10,607 nt of DNA from Candidatus Hermodarchaeota archaeon (lineage in GTDB: Archaea; Asgardarchaeota; Hermodarchaeia; Hermodarchaeales; Hermodarchaeaceae), in contig JAEOSV010000016.1 in NCBI GenBank assembly GCA_016840185.1, positions 1 through 10,607 of the forward strand, given 5' to 3'. The notes under the pieces are model-generated. The model was not told the origin of the DNA. It saw only the letters and a program-made list of their open reading frames with translations, and did not search any database. This document shows, piece by piece, positions 1 to 6,300 of the stretch. The position numbers were made by a program, and so were the translations under genes. How positions within the stretch are numbered: the first letter of the stretch is position 1; every line of letters starts with the position of its first letter.

Positions 1-54
1 GACTGCAGATGCGCCGACTTGGCGGCACCCGCCAAGGAACGTTACTTTTGTCAT
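1..54 (-). CDS. beta-CASP metallo-beta-lactamase ribonuclease (archaeal CPSF type), 5' end only
   Basis: Eighteen codons are readable from an ATG at 54-52 to the window edge: MTK, then VTFLGGCRQVGASAV. The pattern VTxLGGxxxVGxSA is the first beta-strand and turn of the metallo-beta-lactamase fold in archaeal CPSF-type and eukaryotic CPSF73/Ints11-type RNA-processing nucleases, just before the first metal-binding region. These enzymes cut RNA endonucleolytically and often also degrade it 5'-3'; the archaeal homologues act in the cytoplasm in 3'-end formation and transcription termination. The start is firm: a TAA codon lies directly upstream in frame, and a GGAGGG ribosome site (69-64) sits 9 bases before the ATG. 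The HxHxDH motif and beta-CASP domain would lie outside the window, so the subgroup (aCPSF1, aCPSF2 or RNase J) cannot be decided. The short N-terminus, without KH domains, fits aCPSF2 better than aCPSF1. Confidence 0.65.
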   Translation of the reverse strand, partial: MTKVTFLGGCRQVGASAV

Positions 55-63
55 TTATCCATT

Positions 64-85
64 CCCTCCATGATTTTGTAATCAT
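64..85 (-). promoter_or_regulatory. Ribosome binding site with an adjoining perfect inverted repeat in the leader of the ribonuclease gene
   Basis: Read on the minus strand, the ribosome site GGAGGG (69-64) is immediately preceded by the perfect inverted repeat ATGATT-ACAA-AATCAT (85-70). As RNA this is a 6-bp hairpin touching the Shine-Dalgarno site; as DNA it is a possible operator. Either could control the ribonuclease. The repeat is seen directly; a regulatory role is inferred. Confidence 0.35.
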
Positions 86-106
86 AATCGGTTACAGCGT
101 GGAGGA

Positions 107-220
107 TTAATGAAAACCCCACGCGGTGTTGATGATGTGCTCGATGCTCTCAGAGCGTCGTGCTCTGGAGTTAGAGCGAGTTTTTTGAGATTTGGTTTTA
201 ATACTAGTTTTATTTTGCAT
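107..220 (-). CDS. Possible small basic ORF, 37 codons, doubtful
   Basis: An ATG at 220-218 is preceded at 6 bases by AGGTGA (232-227), a very good archaeal ribosome site. The reading frame runs 37 codons to TAA at 109-107. The product would start MQNKTSIKTK, contain SRARRSESIEHII and end NTAWGFH; it is Lys/Arg rich. It lies on the same strand as its neighbours and ends 52 bases before the ribonuclease start. I recognise no family. An 11-codon ORF with its own strong ribosome site (ATG 245-243, TAA 212-210) overlaps its start by 11 bases, like a leader peptide. Another frame on the same strand (82-255) is also open, and the region is rich in inverted repeats, so this may be noncoding sequence with chance ORFs. 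Confidence 0.2.
   Translation of the reverse strand: MQNKTSIKTKSQKTRSNSRARRSESIEHIINTAWGFH
146..186 (+). repeat. Alternating GCTCT/AGAGC arms followed by T6
   Basis: The pentamer GCTCT (146-150, 162-166) and its complement AGAGC (152-156, 173-177) alternate four times, allowing two hairpins: AGAGC-GTCGT-GCTCT in the middle, or GCTCT-GGAGTT-AGAGC at the right. GAG and then six T (181-186) follow the right-hand one. Stem plus T-run resembles a weak terminator on the plus strand. Because the ribonuclease gene to the left runs on the minus strand, no known plus-strand transcript reaches it, so its role is open. Confidence 0.3.
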
Positions 221-227
221 TGTAATT

Positions 228-407
228 CACCTTTGAATTTTTCATTCTCCTCCACCTGACAGCTAGAATCACCGATTAGAAAGAACTCCTAGATGTCATT
301 CAATTTGACGGCGTCTTTCAGATGAAGGTTGAATGAGGTCGTCTCGCACCCAGCTCAACTCATTATAGTAAATTGATACGAGCTGGTCAGACGACAAGTT
401 TTTTTTT
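228..407 (+). ncRNA. Candidate unannotated structured small RNA, plus strand
   Basis: This part of the long gap holds three stem-loops in a row. The first is TGACA.CTAG (257-266) with CTAG.TGTCA (289-298), one mismatch. The second is CTTTC-AGAT-GAAGG (315-328), with one G-U pair. The third is a two-part stem, 338-395, followed by nine T at 399-407. A TATA-like TTTTAATA (195-202) could place a start near 226-230, giving an RNA of about 180 bases. The left end is therefore only a guess. I see no RNase P, SRP, tRNA or rRNA signature. The element sits divergent from the ribonuclease gene and converges on the PHP gene, a location typical of independent small RNA genes. The helices are read from sequence only; no energy calculation or alignment was possible. 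Confidence 0.3.
338..407 (+). terminator. Two-part stem-loop followed by T9, probable transcription terminator
   Basis: Perfect arms GTCGTCT (338-344) with AGACGAC (389-395) and CCAGCTC (350-356) with GAGCTGG (380-386) nest inside each other. Bulges of 5 and 2 bases separate them, and they enclose a 23-base loop. After AAG come nine T (399-407). Archaeal RNA polymerase stops mainly at U-runs, and the stem adds to that. Orientation is plus only: on the minus strand the run is A. Alternative pairings exist, for example AATGAG (332-337) with CTCATT (359-364), which would disrupt the outer stem. Confidence 0.45.
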
Positions 408-430
408 AACTTGGTTATGGTTCAGAGAGT

Positions 431-453
431 AACACGGGTTTTTAAACCTTGTT
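431..453. other. Hairpin just beyond the 3' end of the PHP gene
   Basis: AACA (431-434) pairs with TGTT (450-453) and GGTT (437-440) with AACC (445-448). One G-T pair joins the two segments and C435 is bulged. It lies 5 bases past the stop codon of the PHP gene, so it could protect or define the 3' end of that operon mRNA. No T-run follows on the minus strand, so a terminator role is weak. Confidence 0.2.
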
Positions 454-458
454 GTTAT

Positions 459-1358
459 CTAAGCGGGTAGTAGAGGGGATGGAAACGCTCCATAGAGTCG
501 CTTATACCGTGCTCGAAGTTGATCAAGCACAACTGCGGGGATTTGAATTGATCCCAGATCTGCTTTTCCAGGGACTGGACCATGATAGTCAGATCCTCCT
601 GTAAGAATTAAATCGCGTTTGCGGGCAAGCTCTTTGATCAGCATTAATTGGGAAGTAATTTCAGCGTACCAAGCCTCTGATTTGCCTGAAACTTGAAGGT
701 AGGGGTAATAGTACTCTATACCTTGGATGTTCTCGTTGGCTAGTGTTCCTATTAGTTCGCTTTGAGAGACATCAACGGTGAGTGGATGTGCAATAACGGG
801 GACACCTTCCGCTTGAATAATTGCTAATATTCCTTCTTTTATTGAGGGTCGGGGGCGTTCTGCATATGCTGGTCGTCCATAGGCTAGGTATTTGTCAAAG
901 GCTTCCTCGGATGAAGAGACAACGCCGTTACGCACCAAAACTCGAGCAAGATGTGGACGTCCAGTTGTTTCACCTTTCGTCTCTGCTTCAACTTCTTGTT
1001 GGTCAACTGTAATTCCGAGTTCTTCAAGTTTTTCAAGCATTCGGGGTAAACGGTCAAGTCGTCCCTGTCGCATCCATTCCAGCAAAGAAACAAGCCCATC
1101 ATCACGTGGATTAATGTAGAATCCAAGCAGATGCACATGATGAGTTTTCCAATTACAGCTAATTTCAACCCCAGGAACCACTTCTATCCCTAAATTCGTA
1201 CCAGCACGTAATCCCTCATCAACACCATGAATCGTATCATGATCCGTGATGGCAACACCAGCTAATCCCATCGCCTGTGCCTTACTCACCACTTGCAACG
1301 GTGACTCGGTTCCATCCGACGCGGTTGTGTGGGTATGTAAGTCAACGAATCCTTTCAC
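459..1358 (-). CDS. PHP-domain metal-dependent phosphoesterase (TrpH/YciV-like)
   Basis: The 299-residue product is a complete PHP-family hydrolase with a full set of metal ligands: DLHTHT (6-11, H8 and H10), SDG (14-16, D15), TDHDT (38-42, H40), PGVEIS (62-67, E65), H76 in the HLLGF strand, GRPH (133-136, H136), AHP (190-192, H191) and GSDYHG (255-260, D257 and H259). Length and the helical insert between about 85 and 185 match the bacterial YciV/TrpH group. Members of that group hydrolyse 3',5'-nucleotide bisphosphates (pAp) or trim short RNA 5' ends; which substrate applies here is inference. It should be cytosolic, as no signal peptide is seen. The start is GTG (1358-1356): an in-frame TAA lies just upstream, and a GGGAG ribosome site precedes it at about 8 bases. 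It is the second gene of an operon, 25 bases after the TIM-barrel gene. Confidence 0.88.
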   Translation of the reverse strand: MKGFVDLHTHTTASDGTESPLQVVSKAQAMGLAGVAITDHDTIHGVDEGLRAGTNLGIEVVPGVEISCNWKTHHVHLLGFYINPRDDGLVSLLEWMRQGRLDRLPRMLEKLEELGITVDQQEVEAETKGETTGRPHLARVLVRNGVVSSSEEAFDKYLAYGRPAYAERPRPSIKEGILAIIQAEGVPVIAHPLTVDVSQSELIGTLANENIQGIEYYYPYLQVSGKSEAWYAEITSQLMLIKELARKRDLILTGGSDYHGPVPGKADLGSIQIPAVVLDQLRARYKRLYGAFPSPLLPA

Positions 1359-1383
1359 AGGTTACTCTCCCTTCATTCTTACA

Positions 1384-2274
1384 TCACTCAATCGCGAAAT
1401 CAGGTAAAAGTTTTCGGATGACTTTCAACGATTCATGTGCTTCTTCTCGATTCAATTCAAAAATAATTGGTCCAGTAAATCCGTGGTCATCTAACGCCGT
1501 CAAGAACTCCACAATAGGCAAATCACCTTGCCCCAAAATTTTATGGTCATAATAGGGAAATCTCTTTCCTTCAACACGGGTAAGAGATCCATCATGCAGA
1601 TGAATCTCCAACAACCGACTATGATAACGCTCCACAAAATCGACCACATCAGTTGACCCAGACTGACCAGAGAGGACGTGACCCGTATCCAAACAAATGG
1701 ACGTATCTAGTCTTTCTGCAATGTTCCACGTTATTTCAAACGGAAACTCAATGGACTCTAAGGCAAACTTCTTAGATGAAACCTTTGTTTGCTGAATAAG
1801 TTCTCGAATACTCTGCTCCGCTATATTCCCCATAATCGAGGAAATGACAGGTTGGTCAGGTCCTCCGATATCGAATTCACTGAATTCTGCTCCAATCCAT
1901 CCTGCATTGTGAACCACATACACTTCAGGTTCAAGTGGCTCCGCAAGTCGCACAGCATCCGCAAGACAGGCAACAGAGGCTTCTCGAATAAATGAGTTCG
2001 GGCTGGCTGGTTCAATGGACCATAAAGGCAGGTGAGCGGTATATGCTAAATCCAGGTCTTCTTTAGCTTCTAACAGATTTGAGATTTGTTGGTCAGAAAG
2101 GGCCCCGGGAAGCACATAGCCAAGATCGAGTGTGAGTTCCATTAAGGAAAATCCCTGCTCATGGGTCAAACGTACTATTTCTGCAAAGTCAAATTTGTTT
2201 AAATCAAAGATACCGCCGGCTGTCAGCTGCCCAAAGACAGTCGACCAATCGAGGGCTGTTATTCCAAAGCGCAT
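1384..2274 (-). CDS. Sugar phosphate isomerase/epimerase-like TIM barrel (xylose isomerase-like, AP_endonuc_2 fold)
   Basis: The 296-residue product has the order of motifs of the xylose isomerase-like superfamily: an FGIT first strand, TAHLPLW (79-85, H81), VVHNAG (120-125, H122), ALESIE (171-176, E173), CLDTGH (194-199, D196 and H199), EIHLHDG (223-229, H225), DHKILGQGD (243-251) and FELNRE (272-277, E273). E173, D196, H225 and E273 are the expected divalent metal ligands at the barrel mouth. Relatives include sugar or inositol isomerases/epimerases and endonuclease IV; the ordinary length and the lack of endonuclease IV motifs favour a sugar or metabolite enzyme, but the substrate cannot be told. 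ATG at 2274-2272 has a GAGGT ribosome site 8 bases upstream. It is the first gene of the operon with the PHP hydrolase. Two metal-dependent barrels in one transcript suggest a shared pathway, not yet identified. Confidence 0.82.
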   Translation of the reverse strand: MRFGITALDWSTVFGQLTAGGIFDLNKFDFAEIVRLTHEQGFSLMELTLDLGYVLPGALSDQQISNLLEAKEDLDLAYTAHLPLWSIEPASPNSFIREASVACLADAVRLAEPLEPEVYVVHNAGWIGAEFSEFDIGGPDQPVISSIMGNIAEQSIRELIQQTKVSSKKFALESIEFPFEITWNIAERLDTSICLDTGHVLSGQSGSTDVVDFVERYHSRLLEIHLHDGSLTRVEGKRFPYYDHKILGQGDLPIVEFLTALDDHGFTGPIIFELNREEAHESLKVIRKLLPDFAIE

Positions 2275-2304
2275 AATGTCTAACCTCTTTGTTCTTCAGT
2301 GCAT

Positions 2305-2320
2305 GTATATTCTATTATTA
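2305..2320. promoter_or_regulatory. AT-rich promoter core between divergent genes
   Basis: The 140 bases between the TIM-barrel gene and the hydratase gene contain one strongly AT-rich block (TATATTC followed by TATTATTA). It could supply TATA boxes in both directions: about 31-46 bases before the leftward ATG and about 95 bases before the rightward one. No clear BRE flanks it. Weak inverted repeats lie beside it: AAGGT/ACCTT at 2326-2343 and CCTTTT/AAAAGG at 2340-2366. Confidence 0.3.
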
Positions 2321-2414
2321 AGTTCAAGGTTATTCATCACCTTTTCCAATCCAAACAGGTAAAAGGAACCTCTCTCTGGTAAGAAACATCAAACCTATGG
2401 GAGACATGCACAAA

Positions 2415-3179
2415 ATGTCCCAAGTCGAACTGAAGAAAGAAAATCAGGTTGCCGTCATCACCATCAATAATCCCCCTGCTAATACCTTGAACAAAGAGAT
2501 CTTCACACAACTTCAAAATATCCTCAAGGACCTAGATGCGGACGACACCAAAGTCATTATCATTACCGGAGCAGGAGACCGCTTCTTCATCGGTGGCGCT
2601 GATATCAAACAATTCGAAGGTCAGGACGCCACGGGCGCCGAAAAAGCAGCCCGGATGGGTCAAGATTTTACACTCGTTTTAGAAAAACACAGTAAAGTCA
2701 TCATCATGGCCGTCAATGGGTACTGTCTTGGCGGTGGCATGGAATTATCACAAGCCTGTGATTTCGTAATTGCCTCGGAAAACGCACGATTCGGACAGAC
2801 CGAAATCAAACTCGGTATAATCCCCGGATGGGGCGGAACCCAACGCCTCCAACGATGGATGGATCCCCAACACGCACGAGAACTCATCCTCACCGGAGAA
2901 ATTGTTCCTGCTGCAGAAATGGGCAAATTCGTTTACAAAGTTGTACCTCTATCCCAACTGTTACCCACAGCAATGAACCTTGCAAAACGTATTGCAGTTC
3001 GGGGTCTAGTCGCAATAAAACTCGCGAAAAAAGCCCTCAAAGCAGCCCTGTACATGCCACTTGAAGAGGGACTCAAACTAGAAGCCCGTTACTTTGGTGA
3101 AGCCTTTGAAACCGAAGACGCTAAAGAGGGTATCAGGGCATTCTTCGAAAAACGTGACCCCAAAGTGGTGGATAAATAG
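2415..3179 (+). CDS. Enoyl-CoA hydratase/isomerase family (crotonase)
   Basis: From the preferred start the product is 254 residues, the normal length for a crotonase. Numbering from the longer start at 2397 (add 6), key motifs are INNPPANTLN (23-32), GGADIKQF (66-73, oxyanion-hole loop), AVNGYCLGGGMELSQACD (105-122) and FGQTEIKLGIIPGWGGTQRL (132-151). E116 and E136 match the two catalytic glutamates of true enoyl-CoA hydratases, so hydration of trans-2-enoyl-CoA or crotonyl-CoA to the 3-hydroxyacyl-CoA is likely. It would act in the cytosol in fatty-acid or butyrate-type beta-oxidation. ATGs occur at 2397, 2406 and 2415; I chose 2415 because GGGAG (2399-2403) lies 11 bases before it and MSQVELKK is the usual family start. 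No other beta-oxidation gene is adjacent, so it appears to be transcribed alone. Confidence 0.9.
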   Translation: MSQVELKKENQVAVITINNPPANTLNKEIFTQLQNILKDLDADDTKVIIITGAGDRFFIGGADIKQFEGQDATGAEKAARMGQDFTLVLEKHSKVIIMAVNGYCLGGGMELSQACDFVIASENARFGQTEIKLGIIPGWGGTQRLQRWMDPQHARELILTGEIVPAAEMGKFVYKVVPLSQLLPTAMNLAKRIAVRGLVAIKLAKKALKAALYMPLEEGLKLEARYFGEAFETEDAKEGIRAFFEKRDPKVVDK

Positions 3180-3302
3180 GGTTTTCCACAACGAATTCTC
3201 GTTAATCTAATCATTCTGGTGCCTCGCAGAATCCACAGTACAAGAAAATAGCTTCATTCGGAGACAAAACCGTTAAAGCATCAATCCTGATTAGTCAATA
3301 CC

Positions 3303-3312
3303 GACATATGTC
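3303..3312. promoter_or_regulatory. Perfect 10-base palindrome upstream of the first giant surface protein gene
   Basis: GACATATGTC lies 26 bases before the ATG at 3338 and just before the ribosome site AGGAG (3324-3328). It is a possible regulator site. The rest of the 158-base gap (3180-3337) holds a 6-bp hairpin, ATTCTG/CAGAAT (3213-3232), and a weak BRE/TATA candidate: ACAAAA (3264-3269) then GTTAAAG (3272-3278). Neither is convincing. Confidence 0.2.
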
Positions 3313-3337
3313 ATTCTCCATTTAGGAGCGATTTGGG

Positions 3338-6300
3338 ATGCGAAAAAGACATCTAGCCTTAGGGCTCTTTCTAATTTTCTTCTTACTCGAATTTACTGTT
3401 CCAACCATGGCAAAGCCCAACATGCCCCTCGTCATGGATGGAACGATTGCAGTAGAACCTGGCACTTTTGTACCTCCTACCACAACCGAAAATAATCTCC
3501 TCGTTCTTGAAACCGAAGATGGCTCACCACCTGTTCCTGATAGTCCACAGGGAACGGGAAGAGAAACGCTGGTTGAGTGGTGGGACATCAATTACGATTA
3601 TCGCCGAAAAATCACCATTATTGAACCTGATATCGCATCCCGAACCATGGAACCAGTTCACGTGTACCTCACATTCACTGGCGATATTGCCCGTGAGAGC
3701 ATCATCGCGGTCGCTTACTGGGACCTCACTACATGGCACGAGGTTCCCTCCCAGGTCTGGAATACCACCACCCACACCTCTGGACCAACAACCTACTATG
3801 ACTCCGCCACTGTCTGTTTCCTTGTAAACATATCTCAGAATTATCAAGAAGTCTTCTACATCTACTACGACGATGATTACTCAGTGGCACCCAGTTACAC
3901 CGACCATATCACAGCTATCCCGGACAATGGACCAATCACCGATGACTCCACGATGCCTTGGGTTTACTCAGATGTGACTTCCACCAACTATACTAGCGTA
4001 GACACAGTCTATATTCGATCATCAGCCACACAATATGAGCACGCCGCCATACTTCTCACTGATATGCTTCGCGGTGGATCGGATTGGGGAGGACCTGCAT
4101 GTGGTCTAATCTCCGTTCGCTTTGGAGATGTCGATGCCTTAGATACCAACAATGGTACCGGTTCAGGTACGAATCTCCAATACATGCTCTTGGGCGAATT
4201 CGCACTCGACCCTCTTGGCGTCGATCCTGGCATGGGCTCCAGTAGTGCTAGTCGTGCAAATGTAGCACCCGACAATCCCTCCGAAGCATGGATTGCTGGT
4301 GCCGGAGTTTGGATTCTCCAGGACGGACCATTGTTTACACGAGTGAAAATTGTCACCAGTGACGGTGGCTACTGTAACTCTGCATCTCCATGGTGCAACC
4401 AAACATCAGACACCGTTAACCGGGGAACAAATGGCGCCGCAGGCTTCCTCAATTATACCATTACATATACCTTCTACTGGCATGGGGATTCCGCTCTAGT
4501 AAGTGTCCTTCTTGAAATCACAGCCAATCCCCAATGGCAAGGGGCTCAATGCCATGTCAAAAACTACGGTGACTGGCCACACATTATGACCTTCACCTGT
4601 GGCTCCGGAACACCCGGAACTATTGACGCCGTACAAAACCGCAAAGCCTGGATTGGCTCCAAATATGGTCTCTATAACGAGTCTGTTGATCCACGTCGCC
4701 GAGACTTCCCCATTGAACCCTGGGTTGTATGGTACGATGATGCCGGAGAACTCGGTTATGATGGAACCCAACATCCTACACTCGGATTAATCGCAAATGT
4801 CAATCCCGTGGGTTGGGAAGTTCTTTCCCTTGCTGTCAGTGGTATGGGTGACAACACGATGCTCCAACAGATCCTCCGTGAAGGGCATCAAGGTGACTTC
4901 TTCATTATGCCCACTGGTGAAACTTTCACCTATGATTATACCGTCTATACCACTCCATATGGATCCAATTATACGGATGTCCGGTCTCAAACCGCACAAA
5001 TTAACAATCCTGTTTCCATTGAGATAGGTGACCAAGAGCTCTTTCGCCATAATATCCTCACCTGTACAACTCAAGATGTCGAAGGCACTGACATTTCTAA
5101 CATTGACGTCTATATCTACAATCGCACCCAGGATTTGGTTCAATTTGGAACAACTGTTTCTGCGAATGTCACGTTTCTCAAATTAGATGATGGAACCTAT
5201 ACCATTGTTTCAAACTACACTCTGATTTCTACCTATGGCGGATCAGTAACCTTCCTCGTCAATACGACGGTAATCACCTTAGACCACACCATTCAACGTG
5301 GCTGGTATCGAACAATACGCTGTCAGTTAAGCGATACAACTGTTCATGTCGTAGATTGGTTCACAAATAACAACTTGGTCACATTTGCGGAAATCTTTCT
5401 TGACAACGCAACTACAGGGGCTCCGGTTTTTGCATTGAATGCAACCTTACCCTCGGGGACCGCATCAACTCACTTGTTACCCGGTGGATATGATGTAAAC
5501 ATTCGCTATATCAATCGGTTCCGAGTTCATAACCAAACCTCGCCAATGCAAGTAAGTAGTACCAGTAGCACTTTCATTCCCATTGGGGTAGTTGCCACTG
5601 AACATGCAACCGAGCTCCGTCTCGTAGAACCCAGCACTCTCCCCTACATCGAAGTAGGCTACAATACCACCACCCAATTTGTCGTTCAGTACTGGGATTT
5701 GGTTGCAGACCAACCCATTGATGCAACAACTACTTCCATTCCATATGTCGCCAACTGGACACTCTCCAATTCAACGCATGATAATATCGACTCAGGCACA
5801 CTCACAGCGGTTGGTGGAGAACCCGGCAACTACTCAGTGTCTTTCGATGCTTCAGGTTATCTCGTCAATGAAACCTATCAGCTGCGCGTGCTCCTCGATG
5901 TCAATGCACCAGTCGACTACTGGCAAGCCTACCTCGCCATTGGCATCCTCATTCAAGGACGGGAAGTCGACATCATCCCCGAATACCAATCATACAGCGT
6001 GTTCTGGAACGACACAACTACCATTGCCGTTTATCTCAATGATACAGCAACCAATCAACCCATTACCGGTGCTGAACCGCAATACTTTGGCATCGGTTTC
6101 TCGGGGATACTTCTACCCAATGGTACACCTGGATGGTACACGACCACTTTCCGTGCGGAGAATATCACCGTTGGAACCTATACCATAACCATCCGGGCTC
6201 AAATCGCTGCCTATGAAGATGCCACTGCGCAAATCCTGCTCTACGTCGCTCCACAACCCACGAATGCCATCCTCATCGATGCATACACTTCAAGCCCATG

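Noticed and set aside
18..36. Perfect 8-bp hairpin CTTGGCGG-CAC-CCGCCAAG, terminator-like
   Set aside because: It falls inside the LGGCRQ codons of the ribonuclease, where Gly and Cys/Arg codons create the symmetry. No adjacent T-run follows it.
3..110. Plus-strand open frame at the left edge ending in TAA at 108-110, overlapping ATG 110-112 after a GGAGG
   Set aside because: The minus strand of the same stretch encodes the recognisable beta-CASP start with its own ribosome site. The plus frame matches nothing known.
110..259. Plus-strand 49-codon ORF with GGAGG 4 bases before its ATG
   Set aside because: The spacing is short and the protein looks random after residue 20. It covers the inverted repeats, and two minus-strand frames are equally open.
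884..1168. 94-codon minus-strand ORF inside the PHP gene, and other long frames within it
   Set aside because: These are out-of-frame shadows of a gene with all catalytic motifs, and they show no ribosome site or family match.
5679..6188. 169-codon plus-strand ORF within the first giant protein
   Set aside because: It is a shadow of the real frame. Its composition is rich in Ser, Pro, Met and Gln without a domain, and the main frame is continuous across it.
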